Shown in pieces: positions 33,829 to 44,950 of a DNA stretch of 64,000 bases. Each line of letters begins with the position of its first letter. The first letter of the stretch is position 1. Under the pieces are notes generated by a model that worked only from the letters and a program-made list of their open reading frames with translations, did no database searches and was not told the origin of the DNA. The position numbers and the translations under genes were made by a program. The stretch is from Neckera pumila (Eukaryota > Streptophyta > Bryopsida > Hypnales > Neckeraceae): assembly GCA_963969595.1 (NCBI GenBank), contig OZ018416.1:6898065-6962064 (forward strand), in the 5' to 3' direction.

Positions 33829-34755
33829 TTATACCACCTAAAGTCCCAAAATCCCCTCTAGTGACTCTTGAGATTTTTGGTAGGCTAGTGTAACCCCAAA
33901 TTTTCACATGATTTCTTGAAACTTTTTAGGAAGGTAGGAAATCAAATTAGCTTTTTGGAAATATAGTTTATGTTCCAATTGGTGCTAAGGAGCAAGAGTT
34001 ATACCACTCTAAGTCCAAAAAAGTTGTTTGTCAAGCAATACAAAAAAAATTATGGAAATTTGAATTCTTTTAATTTTCAATTTTTCTCTTAAAGAGTATA
34101 TTTCTGTCTAGATCGATGTAAAGCTCTGGTTCATTCCATTTGGATTTGAGATGTGAAAGTTATAGAACTTTATGTTTTATGGACAATCAGTGCGTCATCA
34201 TGAGAAAATAATTTATAGGATTCATTTCTAAATTCAATTTTCACAATTTTTCAAAAAGAATTTCATGTAGTTGATTTTTCTTGCTAAAACAATTTCACTA
34301 TTTGAATTTATGTATTTTAGTTCCTTTTTAAAACTATTAATGATTTAGTTTTTCTTTCTATCTTGTACCTATTTCTACTTAATAATTTTTTTAAAGAATG
34401 TAAATGTAGTGTGTTTTTTAAAAAAGAATTCCCAAATTCTCGACTCAATTCTTGAATATAGAAAACTAGGAAATCAAAATCACTAGTGTAAAAAAATTTA
34501 ATTAAAAAGATTCAAAACCAAAAAAATCTAATCAAGTAAGGTTCAAAAAAATTTGTTTTCTTCAATGCAATGAAACTATCTTATAGTCTATATGGTCAAA
34601 GTTTTGCAATTTCTTCCACACATTCTTTTAATTATCTAGGGCAAAATCCTTTAGTTAGATATGAAAAAAAAATTAATTATTTCTTGCTCTTAGGCTATAG
34701 AAATATAAGTTTTGAGTGTATTTATGAAAAAAGGCCTTGGGACTTTAGGAGTTAT
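33829..34755 (-). mobile_element. old class B element with decayed ends (about 927 bp)
   Basis: The interior follows 29137-30065 from end to end (ggtgctaaggagcaagagtt, ctggttcattccatttgg, ttctatcttgtacctatttc, aaggccttgggacttta). The flanks are TTAT rather than TTAA and the ends read ccacctaaag / ctttaggagt. Length is almost the same as the intact 929-bp copy, so decay is by point changes. Confidence 0.78.
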
Positions 34756-34871
34756 AATAGTTATACAAAAATCAAATTTTGTGGTGGTTCTAATTTTATA
34801 GGTGAATAATTTTTTTCCTCTCTATTGGGACAAATCAATGCTCTAATCAATAAGATCTTACCCTTGTCGGA

Positions 34872-35692
34872 TTTAATCCCTAAAGTAGTTTCATGTTTAC
34901 AAGCCCAAAACTACTTCAATATACTTATATCCCAAGCAAGGCTTCATCTATCTTCATCTATCTTTATTGTCTAACAAATCCAAATATAGGATCCTTTAGT
35001 AAACTTATACATCTTTCCAAAATTTTAGATTGAATATCCCAACCAATTACAAGTTCAACGTGCCTAAGCTTCAAAAGTATAGGCTTTCTTGACCTTTTCA
35101 AAGGGAAAATTTTGCCTTTTAACATCTTAGGAAAAAAAAATGGTATATACTATAATTTGCCCAATATATGTAAAAAAATTTATTAACAAGAATTTGATAC
35201 TCATCTTTAAATAACTAATAAAATAGGAAGTGATATTGATTGAAAGAAAAAACTATACTGCTAATAATTTTTACAAGAAATTGAGAAGTGTTAAATTCCA
35301 ATGATAAAAATGTAATTCTAGCAAGGAGTTAATTAATCTATTTATTAATCTGTAATTTCAAAATTTTCAAAAGTGAGTTAAAACAACTTTATATATTTTT
35401 TCTACCTTCATTGCTGTAAAGCAAAACTCCTCATAACTTTCACCTCATTATTCAAAATTGAATAGTTTAAATGTTTTTGAATAAGTATCAATCTAGACTA
35501 TTCAATAAAATTAATTTACTATTTTTTGTAATATATTTTTAGTTGAAAAGTTTGACATCTTAATTGAAAAAAAAATTCTAATTTTTTTTGCAATATTTAT
35601 TGGAGTGGCATGAAGCAAATCTTCACATATAGATTAGGATGATTAGCATTTATTATAAAACTTTCAGACAAATTTTTGATTCCATCCATCCA
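34872..35692. mobile_element. probable heavily decayed TTAA-family element
   Basis: Begins TTAA-TCCCTAAAG and contains weak matches to class A words (gatcctttagtaaactta, aactcctcataactttcacc). No convincing right end is visible before the small element at 35693. Boundaries are uncertain. Confidence 0.4.
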
Positions 35693-35921
35693 TTAACCCT
35701 TAAAGGACAAGGAAGCCATTTTGTGGTTGATGGATGACAATATCAAATTGTATAGGATAGAAGTGCAACTATTCATCCTTTGAATTTGTTGTGAAATGAT
35801 AAGATCTTGTACAATAGGTTGACTTCCAATAGACACTTCTGGATTTTTTAATGTAGACGATGTCACATGGTAATGAAAAAGGATGATTTCTAGGGTCACC
35901 CCTTTGTCCTTTAAGGGTTAA
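35693..35921. mobile_element. TTAA-flanked MITE, class D (229 bp)
   Basis: Runs TTAA-CCCTTAAAGGACAAGG to TTGTCCTTTAAGGG-TTAA, a near-perfect inverted terminal repeat of about 14 bp plus the flanks. It is homologous to 41768-41997, sharing gaagtgcaac near the left and gatgatgtcacacgg-like text and gatttc near the right. It is non-coding. Confidence 0.88.
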
Positions 35922-35965
35922 GTGAGGCGGTTTGTTTGTTTTGTTTTGTTGTGTTTGTTTTGTTT

Positions 35966-36398
35966 GTTACAATGAGATCTCCTGAACCGTGTATTCATTA
36001 GTCACGTTCTTGGTACAATCGGAAAGGCCTTGATTAGGAGGGATGCACGGGCTTTGTTTTATGACGTTTGGACCTATGGTGTAAAAGATATTGAATTTCA
36101 AATTTTTTATGAATTAAAAATTTATAAAGATTACTTTTACTTTTATTTAAGGATGTGACAATGGCACATGGCACATTGCTATACCTTAAGTTAGTTAGTT
36201 AGCTAGTTAGTTAGTTAGTTAGTTATGTATTTTACATTGAGATCTCCAAGACCGTGTGTTCCACGGTCGCGTTCTTGGTACCATCGGAAAGGCCTTGGTG
36301 AAGAAGGGTGTATGGGCTTTGCTTCCTGGTGTTTGGACCTATAGAAGAAAAGATATTGAATTCCAAATTTTTTATGAACTAAGAAATTAGAAAATGTC
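35966..36398 (-). repeat. two copies of a 165-bp retroposon-like 3' fragment with simple tails
   Basis: 35966-36130 and 36232-36398 are homologous (gagatctcc, cgttcttggtac, atcggaaaggccttg, gtttggacctat, aaagatattgaatt). Read on the minus strand, each ends in a simple-sequence tail: (AAAC)n at 35935-35965 and (AACT)n at 36190-36226. That is the pattern of truncated LINE or SINE 3' ends. A third tail, (AAAT)n, begins at about 36430. Confidence 0.65.
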
Positions 36399-36402
36399 TT
36401 TT

Positions 36403-36404
<2 letters not shown>

Positions 36405-36433
<29 letters not shown>

Positions 36434-37130
36434 TTTATTAACAAATGGGAGACCCATTGCAATAAAAAGAAAAAACAAAGTACAAAAATAGCCAAGCCCA
36501 AAGGCTGGTCAAATGAAGAGAAATGAGCAAAAACAAAAGAAAAAGAACACAACAAAGAGAGCAGAAGATAACTACATGAATTGATAGACAGAAGGGCCGT
36601 TCTTGTGCCATCTAATGTGATTGCCATCGCGAGAGGCGAGAAGCTGGGCTTTAAGCCAAATCTTGTCAAACTTAATCCAAATAAGAGAAGCCTGATGCGG
36701 TCTTGGTCTTCAGCTAGGCAGCACGTCCTGAGTCCAAAAGGGCATCCCAAAGGGCTTGCTGAACTAGTTCCCGTGGCCAATGGTTTTGGGATAAAACTTT
36801 TTGATTGCAAGCAATCCAAATGAGCCAGAGAGAGGAGCCACGTAGGAGAGACCATATGATTCTCGTACTAAGAAACCTACAAGGAAGGGTTGAGCCGAAA
36901 ATACATAAGGTCTAATCAAAACGGGCATGTGGTCCCAGTAGTGGTTGTTCTCCTAGTAAGTGGTGGAGGATGGATTGCGCATACTCCCATACTTCCATGG
37001 CCCGAGGACACTGATAGAATCTGTCTAAAGGGGTTTCATTGTCTCCAGAGAGGCAACAGTTGCATCTAGCATCCATGCCCGGTTGAATTCTAGCTCTTTT
37101 ACTTTTATTTCGGTTGTGGCAACGACACAA
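36405..37130 (-). pseudogene. LINE 3' relic with reverse-transcriptase zinc-binding domain
   Basis: On the minus strand 37130-36912 encodes a zinc-binding region typical of plant LINE ORF2 C-termini (zf-RVT type): a CNCC pair, then ETPLDRFYQCPRAMEVWEYA. Another minus-strand frame downstream reads WIACNQKVLSQNHWPRELVQ and ALWDALLDSGRAAWLKTKTA, consistent with the same ORF after a frameshift. The relic ends in a (TAAA/AAAT)n tail at 36401-36430, as expected for a plant L1-like element. The reverse transcriptase core is absent, so this is a 5'-truncated, dead copy. Confidence 0.75.
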
Positions 37131-39626
37131 GACACACGGTGAATAATGGAATCAATAGAGCGTGCCCAATTCTCTAATAATCCCAAGTCTTTTAGGGTAA
37201 AAACCCTACAAAATGCTCCAAGTCAGATCCCACTGGCTAGTGTTTAATTTTTAATTTTAAAAAATACCAGATGTGGTCTACGTTTTGAAACCGCAACTTC
37301 ACCACCGAGAGTTGTCCCCCACAAACATCATGCTGGCCACACGCCAAACTAAGCTTATGTATTAAAAAAATCACCGCTCCTTTCTTACCGCAAACCCCCC
37401 TGGACGAATGAAAACAGACTCCGTTCATCCAAACCAATGGTACGAGACTACGAGGCGAGGAGCCGGTGTACCCAGTGGCCCACTTCACCTGCCACACAAT
37501 CCTCACACCTCCACTCTCGAGCTCAACCCCCCGAAACCCCGGGCCACCCCTTCCCCCCTTCTCCCCCTCTTCCCCACCTCGCCCCTCGAAAGGCCGGGTC
37601 ATCTCTCTCACCATTCCGCGGAAGATCTTCTCCTTCGCTATTCCAGACCTCCGAGGACAATCTCCCCTTCGTCATCGCTCTTCTTAAATTGTCCTCCGCA
37701 CCTGCACACAATCTCCGGGACTTCAATCGCCTGGTCCTCACGAACATTTGAAGCCTCGCAACGCGGTTTTTGACTGAGCACGGCCGGAGAAAATGTGCGC
37801 TTAGGGTTTTGCATGGAGCGGGAGATAGAATTCACGGGTGCAGGGGTTCCAGGTAACAACGACGAGCTTCGCATTCAGTTCGCGGTTCGGGAAACTATTT
37901 GTAGTTCAATTTTGATGGTAGGCAGCTGGAGTTGCAGTTGGTATTCTGTTTTGGCCGTGTTTCGGGACCCTAATTGGGTAATTGGGGACGTTGTTTGAGC
38001 TTGGATGATGTTGTTTTAGTGTGTTGAGATTTGTGGAGGTGAAATTCGTGAGCTGAAATTTCAGTGCGCGTTTCTGGAGACTGACCGTAATTCAATTTTG
38101 CTCTCCTTCGTCGTGTGGTGGTGTTTGGGGACCCTAATCGGGTTTGGGGGGAGTATGTGAGGTTGAGGTTGGAGTTTGGTGCTGTTGAAAGTAGGTTTAT
38201 CGAATTGGACGGTTTGGTTTTGAAATTCGCATGTGGAGTTGAATTCGTCTCGGAGCTGAGCTGGAGTTGTTCGTTTTTATTGCACGGAGTGTTGGTTGAT
38301 GAGTTTTTCGCTTGTAGTTTAGAGTTGAGTTGATTTTTAGAAACGGAGCTTTAATTGGAGAGAATTTTTTCTTGATGAATTTAGTCTCCTTGGAATACTT
38401 TAGAGGTGTTTTGATTACATTGCGCTGCTTAACTTTGGAGTTGGAAGAGTCAGTGCTCTGTTAGGGAGTGTATTGAGGAGTTTGAGTTAATTAAGTTTAC
38501 TTCTAGGGTGAAAGAGAATTTTAATTTTTTATAGGTTTTTCTTGTGGTGCGGAATTGCGGATGGTGCGTTGGTGGTGTCCGGACGTCCGGACGGTGTTCG
38601 GACAATTCTTGTTGCGGGAATGGTTTGTTAGTTTTTTAGTGCAGTTTTTAACTGCGTTTGGTTTGTGGTGGTGTAGGTTGGTGCTTGCGGAGGTTATGTG
38701 TAGGTACACATTTCGTTGAAGGGCTCTTTTAGGGTTTTAGGACTCACGACGACTCAATTTGTTTGCCGTGGATTTTTTGGGATTTAGGGTTCTGCAATAT
38801 CATTACAGACGTGAAAGTGGAGGATACTATTTTCGTCACTTTAGCATTTTTACCAATATGTAGAAGTGTGCTTCATTGGGAGATCACTCAATAGAGCTCA
38901 CTGGAGAGCTCTCTTTGGTACAAGAGCCAAACTCTATTGAGATCAAATTTTTATCACTATTTATGAATTTCATGTGCATTTTCAAAGTGGGAGGTTGTAT
39001 TTCCTTGAGCAATTTCAAAGTGGGTTGTCCATTATTGAAGGGACAGTAGACAACCCCATTCCTATTCAAGGACCAGCGGCCGTAGCTATTTTGCCAAGGC
39101 ATGCTTACACCACTTGCTGATTGAAGGCGGACCGAGTGTACGATTAGATGAGTTTTTATTGGTAACAGGTGTCAGTCAGTTGGAGACGAGATCAGGTCCT
39201 TAACGGGTTTAATGTCCCCTACCTTATTGTTCTTCATCCTCTTTCTGAGATGAATGACTGAGATTTAATTAAGTAGTAAAAAGTTCTCGCAATTTTGGTT
39301 CCCTCTTTAATCTATGTCAAATATTGCGTCCACTCTAGTTAAAAGCCAGTGATATATCCTTTTTGTAACCTCTAGCCACGTTTGACCTCTATGTAATTGT
39401 TGTTTTCTGTTGACAGGCATTTGGCAGAGCTCATGATTAGTTCGGTGTTGTAGAATTGCAACAAACGACCTTTCATGGCCACGTATTCAGTATCGAATGA
39501 ATCTTTCCTTTACGACTGGATTTTCCAATAGTCGGAGCTCGTAAGGCATACTTGATCAAAACTAGTTCAAAACAATTTGCATTGATTTTACCAGGCCAAT
39601 TCAGTCAACAACCTCCAGCCGTAATT
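37131..39626 (+). promoter_or_regulatory. probable promoter, leader exon and leader intron of the 39627 gene
   Basis: 37420-37790 is C-rich and CT-rich, unlike its surroundings, and suits a plant core promoter or leader. A candidate donor (ttccag-GTAACA, 37852) and acceptor (ttctgttgacag, 39417) would frame a T/G-rich leader intron of about 1.57 kb. After the acceptor, short upstream frames (ATG at 39477 and 39497) precede the proposed start. No protein-like frame is convincing within the stretch. A small hairpin (ctcaatagagct / agctctctttgg...ctctattgag) lies at about 38887-38941. Confidence 0.4.
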
Positions 39627-41289
39627 ATGGCACAATTTGTGGGTACCCTCTGGTGCCAAGGCAACTTACAAGGCCTAGTATCATGCGGAATTTTGCGGTC
39701 CAAAACGAACGCCCTATCTAGTGTTACCGTCTCTTCTTTTTTGCCACGAGAAGATATGTTGATGCCTCGCCTTTATCCTGAAGAGACTCCTAGGATGGCT
39801 ACAACTTATCCGGCAGTTGTTTGCTATAGAGACGACGATGCCCCCTTACCTGAGTACTTGGTGGAGAAGAACTGGAGTGACATGAGCGCTCGCACCAGTT
39901 TAGAGATACGGTACAGTCCGTGGGCCGTGGAGATGATGAATGGGTATGGGAAAAAGAATGAGAAAGAAATCAAAGAGACCACAGGTACGCATCTGCCCTA
40001 GACTTCATTGTATTACAGCCATGGCGTCATTTTATATGTTGTATGGTTTCCTTACCATGCATCGTTATCCCAATTCCTCTAGCACCTGGAGGATACATAC
40101 TTCTAGGTTATGATGTTATTGCCCATGAATGGGCCATTTGATAGAAGTGCTGCGGAGTTTTTGGAGCTGTGTTTTCCATATATATTAATACTGCTGCACC
40201 AAATTCCTCTGGCTGATCGATATATTTGATTCAATTATTCAGGTGGTCCTCCTAATAATGGAAAGGGTGGTGATGGTGGTGATGGTAATGGTGGTGGTGG
40301 CGGAGGGGACGACGACGGTGAGGACCATATATTTTTGTTGCCCATACTCACGCTAGCATTCGCAGCTTTCCATGTTGGATACTGCATTGCTGTTTGGGTG
40401 AAGGACGATAGTCTGGACTTTGAGTTCTTCCGTACAGCTCTTGCTCTTTTTGGTCTCCTAACAATTTCAGCTCTGCGTCTCAATGCGTAAGTGCCTCCCT
40501 CCTGCTGGCATAGTGACTCCTAGTATTTATTTTCTCTTCTTTTCTGAAGCTTAAATTAGTCACTGAACAAAATTGAAATTCTGGTTGCTTGACCATCCTA
40601 TGTCCTGAATATGGTAATTTTGCATGCAGACGGACGGGTATTGATGCCTACATTCTTGGGCTCGGAGCATCTGTGGGTGTTATGGTGTGGACAGGTATGA
40701 AATGGGTTCCAAGTTTATCTGCTCTCTCTACTTGTTCGATAGCTGGAGCTTATTATTTGCAACGTGCTGTTACTGTGAATTCTGAATGCAATTATACGAC
40801 TGTAAGGGCTTGGCCATCACAAAAGTCCGTCCCTACTGATTTTCAATCTATTTCATGGTTACGTCAATTAGTTGATGAGTCAATGCTGAAATGGCACTGT
40901 GTTTTTGCCATTCCTAATTTTTCGTGTTTTTCTTACTGCTTTTTCGAAATTTGATCTTTAATCACACTAAGAAGGCATTAAAGCAACTCTAGAATGGCTC
41001 TAAAGCAGTATTATCTCAGTATTAATCCATCAGTCAATTAGAATGGCACTGCAATTGTTGATAATAAGAGTAGAAGGAATTTTTGTGATGCGTATTGTTT
41101 AGTTCGACTGCTGCTTTTTGTGTAGCTCTGGATCTGGGCTCTCATTTGCTTATTACATTTTGCGTTTGTTTTTTGTGAACAGGTGAACGCTGTCTCGTGA
41201 AACGAGAGGGAAGTCCAGCAGGCGTTGTGGCCCTTTTTGCAGCTTGCATGACTGTAATGTTCACCGCAGCTCTTTACCATACATTTTGA
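39627..41289 (+). CDS. four-exon predicted membrane protein, function unknown
   Basis: Exons 39627-39984, 40243-40486, 40630-40694 and 41183-41289 join in frame through GT-AG introns and give 257 residues. The N-terminal 120 residues are soluble-looking (RYSPWAVEMMNGYGKKNEKE near the exon end). Next comes a Gly/Asp linker (GGDGGDGNGGGGGGDDDGED), then about three hydrophobic helices: IFLLPILTLAFAAFHVGYCI, FRTALALFGLLTISALRL and YILGLGASVGVMVW, with a last one at the C-terminus (GVVALFAACMTVMFTAALY). It ends HTF-stop. The start is the first ATG in the open frame; the frame is open back to 39498 without another ATG. An organelle-targeted protein is possible but unproven. All phases fit and no breaks are seen, so it is probably functional. 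I do not recognise the family. Confidence 0.75.
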
Positions 41290-41767
41290 ATCTGATCGAG
41301 CAAAGCTGTTCAACGTACTTCATCCATCAGAGGTTAATTTTGTGAGCTGCGATTGACGTAATTGCAAATATCAGATTTTTAAGTTATGGTCTCAGAAGAT
41401 GGTATCTATCTGTAGTCTAGGACATTTGTAAACAGCTCAATGTCGTGTAGGCCGCTGCTGCTTATCAGCAGTTATTCCGAGAGAATGTAGACTTTGGGAT
41501 GCAACCTCAGGCCATTCCACAAACGATAATTTCTAGAAGACCAGCTCTGGTGATGTAAATACGTCAGTATTTGCGGCTGCGCAGATGGAGAGAACGCCAT
41601 TAAAGATATATTTGTACATATTATTTTTGATATTCAAGATACGAGAGTACACAATCTGAGATGAGAAGAAACAGTGATTCTTGTTTTCAACTTTGTATAC
41701 TTCTCTCTGTATGAGAAACATCTTTTTCAGGCTTGCTACTCTATATTTCAATCACGGTGTATGAGGC
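41290..41767. other. 3' region of the membrane-protein gene
   Basis: No further coding exon. The region is T-rich and reaches a small TTAA element at 41768, so the transcript may end before or within it. Confidence 0.4.
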
Positions 41768-41997
41768 TTAACCCTTGAACGCCGCCGTGGACGTTCTGCG
41801 TCCTTTGAATGACAAAGAATCTTTCCCTACAAGACAGAAGTGCAACTTTTCATCCTCGGTATTAGGAGTAAGAAGGAAAGATCTTCAACAGTTCTTTGAC
41901 TTCCAATGAATGTATTAGGCTTTTTCAAAGTAGATGATGTCACACGGAATCACAATACATGATTTCCATGGCTACCGGTCCGTCCTTCAAGGGTTAA
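41768..41997. mobile_element. TTAA-flanked MITE, class D (230 bp)
   Basis: Runs TTAA-CCCTTGAACG to CCTTCAAGGG-TTAA. The interior matches 35693-35921 at the same spacing (gaagtgcaacttttcatcct, gacttccaatga, gatgatgtcacacgg). Lengths differ by one base. It is non-coding. Confidence 0.88.
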
Positions 41998-42125
41998 AGC
42001 CTTGAATTTGTGAAATTCTTGAAAAGTGTCAATTGCAATTTGAATTCGTTTTGAAATAAGGTTGATGTACCTAAAACCATCTAAACAAGCAAATCAACAT
42101 AGTTGGAGACACTTTTTCCTAACAG

Positions 42126-42330
42126 TAATATTTTTATGGTGAATTTCATTAAAATGGCACCATTCCAGAACTTTGGCACTACTATAGTTCAGAACGGTCG
42201 TTCTAAAATCTATACCAGTCCTAGATGATTCCAAACGACCGTTTTGAAATCTATATCGGTCCTAGATGGTCAAAATGGCATGCAGAATACCGCCATTTTA
42301 ATGAAATTCTCCATTTTTGTAGTATTAGCA
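42126..42330. mobile_element. MITE with 20-35-bp inverted ends and internal duplication
   Basis: gaatttcattaaaatggc at 42141-42158 is exactly inverted at 42292-42309, and symmetry extends imperfectly outwards (aatatttttatggt / ccatttttgtagtatt). Inside, a roughly 38-bp unit is repeated with changes (cggtcgttctaaaatctata at 42194, then cgaccgttttgaaatctata at 42235). It is non-coding. Confidence 0.78.
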
Positions 42331-44480
42331 ATTGAAAATCATGAATATTTAGGAAAAAAATTAGATTTTTTAGATGTGGCATGTAATTTCTGTGAGTTTT
42401 CAAAGTAGTAGCTCCGTAGACCACTGGAACTATCATATAGCTAGACCTGAAACCAAGATCTGATAAAATCAGCATTCAACTAATAGCAGTTAAGTAAGGA
42501 GACAATTTAATGACACTTTCTAGAGACACTTTAACAGAAGTCTAGGGACGCTTAAAGGGAAATCTAGTGTGCATGAATGGAACATGGACGCTTTTGAGTG
42601 TTTCTACCTTATGTAAACTGCTAAAGGATACTATACAACACATTTTATGCATATATAACATTATTCAATTATGGCAAATTGGCAACACGGTGTTGTAGAT
42701 TTTTGTGCAGAAAATGGTTATTTTAGTATATGGAGAAAAACAATTGGTGACAGTGGCCATTGCAACATTATATAATCTACCATTGTACATAGAGGTCCTA
42801 AAAACACTCTTGAAGACTAAAAAATTTAGGCTCAAAATAAGGAATCATCTTTTGTGTAGAGGAAATTAGGTTACCTCATCCTTTGGGAGAATACTTTCCT
42901 TTTTATATTTGACTTCTCTTCAAATAAAATGATACCCTTGTATCAACTTGTGCTTGTCTTAGATACTTCTTGATTGCATGATGTTGATGTATCTTCTCAA
43001 AATTTATTATATATTGATTATTCAAAGTTTGACAATAACAAAATATTTTGGCTCCAACTTTTGTTTGAGGGTAGCTTTTTACATTGCCAAACAGCTCAAA
43101 GTGTTTTTTGAGTCCGATGTTTGTGACTAAATATGTTCCATACCCATGCAGAACAAATTTCTATATGCCCAAAGTAGAGGAAGTACATTCCTTTAGTATA
43201 CAACCATAACCCCAAATGCCAAAGCTAAAATGGAAAATCTACTTTTGAAGTAGATATGTATATAATCAATTTTAATAAATATCCAATAAAGATTTTTTAA
43301 TTTTTCAAAGTAAATTATGATTTTCTACTTCCTATTGGTCTAATTTATTTGCGTCCTAAATGATTCATCTCAACTCCTACAAATATGAAAGTGACCACTT
43401 TTGGTGTGTTAGGCAATAAGGATCAAGAAACATTTGAAGTTTCAATTTTATACAAGTTTCTTCTATTTCTACAACATCTTTATATATATTTATTTATCAT
43501 TTATACACAATTATTACAACAGCCTTCAATGAGCATTATATACAATTATTATGAACCTTATGGCCAATTCTCATGCTCCAATTAATAAGTACATGGTAGT
43601 GCAAATAATTTTATAAAACTCGATTTAGCTAATTTACAATACATTGATGCAACTAAATCTTTATACCAAAGCTTAATAGACTCAACAATCGATCTATAAC
43701 CATTATACTCTTTGTCATTCTTCAAACAATAGAAGCATTAATTCAAAAGTGCTTCGTTTAGGGCAAGCCTAAACAAGCCATTGGTAATAAACATTTACGT
43801 ATTACTCTCAAAGTCTTTGTCACATAATATTATTATGAAGTGTTCTCCTCAATAAACTCTAGCAAGTATGATATTATGTAATTACTAGCGATTGGCGCTT
43901 GCTTTGCTACGCATTAAATATATTACTTTCATCAATTTTTCATGTGATAGAATGTAGATAAACAAAGTACGTATAATCTTTAAATGAAAATATTGACATC
44001 CTCATACAACATTCTTTGGAAAAATTTATATAGTGCAATATAAAGTAATTAAAGAAAATCTTTATATCATAATTTTTACAAAATAACCTTTGCAAAGATG
44101 AAAACATTGCAATAAGAATAAATTAATCAAGTGAACAACGTAAGTAGAATGAATATGTAAAGCAATGCTAGCGGTTGGTGCTTCCTTATTCTTTAATATC
44201 ACATTTTAAAAAGACATGGAATTTATCTATAGTTTTGTTGTCTGAAAAGTTTTATTGAAATTTTTTTAGAAGTGTCCATTTGATTTTCAAATATTTCACG
44301 AAAAGAATACATAATATATAGTAGAAAGTATCCTATGGCTATTACAAAAGCAATTGAATTTCTATAATATTAAAAGTTTAATAAAACTATGAAAAAAATG
44401 GCCTTTATGCAAAATTAGAAAAATGTAAATTTCACCAATATCAAGTAGAACAAGTATGATATATACTCTCTCTATTTGGT
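42331..44480. other. unassigned AT-rich DNA
   Basis: No gene, terminal repeat or tandem array is recognised. The words gctagcg-ttggcgcttgc-like occur near 43888 and 44168. Confidence 0.3.
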
Positions 44481-44486
44481 GTATCA

Positions 44487-44950
44487 ATGGATCTTAAGAA
44501 AGTGCAAGCTATGATAGAGTAGGAAATACCTTTCACTCTTTATGATGTGCAATGTTTTCTTGGCTTTGCCAAATTTTATAGAATTTTTATCAAGGATTAC
44601 TCTAAAATTTCAAAAAAAATTTAGAAAGATTTTGTTAATTTAAAAACAACTTTGTCTATTACACCCTTTTTGATATATGTACATTGATTTTACCAAACCT
44701 TTTCTTTTGGCAATTTTTGCCTTGGATTATGCGCTTGGAGCTATCCTATCTCAACACGGTGATGAAAATTATCTTTATCCTATTGCATTCTATCCTAGGA
44801 AGGTTGCAACAAGAGAAATTTATTATTAAATTCATGATAAAGAATTATTAGCAATTGTGGCTTCCTTTGAAGTTTGGTGTCATTTTTGGAGGGTGCTCAA
44901 CATCACATTATAGTCTATACTAATCATAAAAACTTAGGATATTTTATGAG
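44487..44950 (+). pseudogene. Ty3/gypsy reverse transcriptase / RNase H relic
   Basis: With stops and frame breaks, the stretch reads MDLKKVQAMIE, YDVQCFLGFAKFYRIFIKDY (the gypsy RT thumb motif), FTKPFLLAIFALDYALGAIL, SQHGDENYLYPIAFYPRKVA and IHDKELLAIVASFEVWCHF, which is the start of the RNase H region. Stop codons occur at MIE-stop and REIYY-stop. No integrase or LTRs are seen nearby. It is an old dead fragment. Confidence 0.9.

Noticed and set aside
36421..36855. 144-residue minus-strand frame with hydrophobic segments
   Set aside because: Overlaps the LINE relic in a different frame and reads through the (TAAA)n tail; it is a shadow frame.
37237..37773. Several open frames on both strands in the C-rich leader region
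   Set aside because: GC- and C-rich composition keeps all frames open; translations are Pro/Ser/Arg-rich with no conserved pattern.
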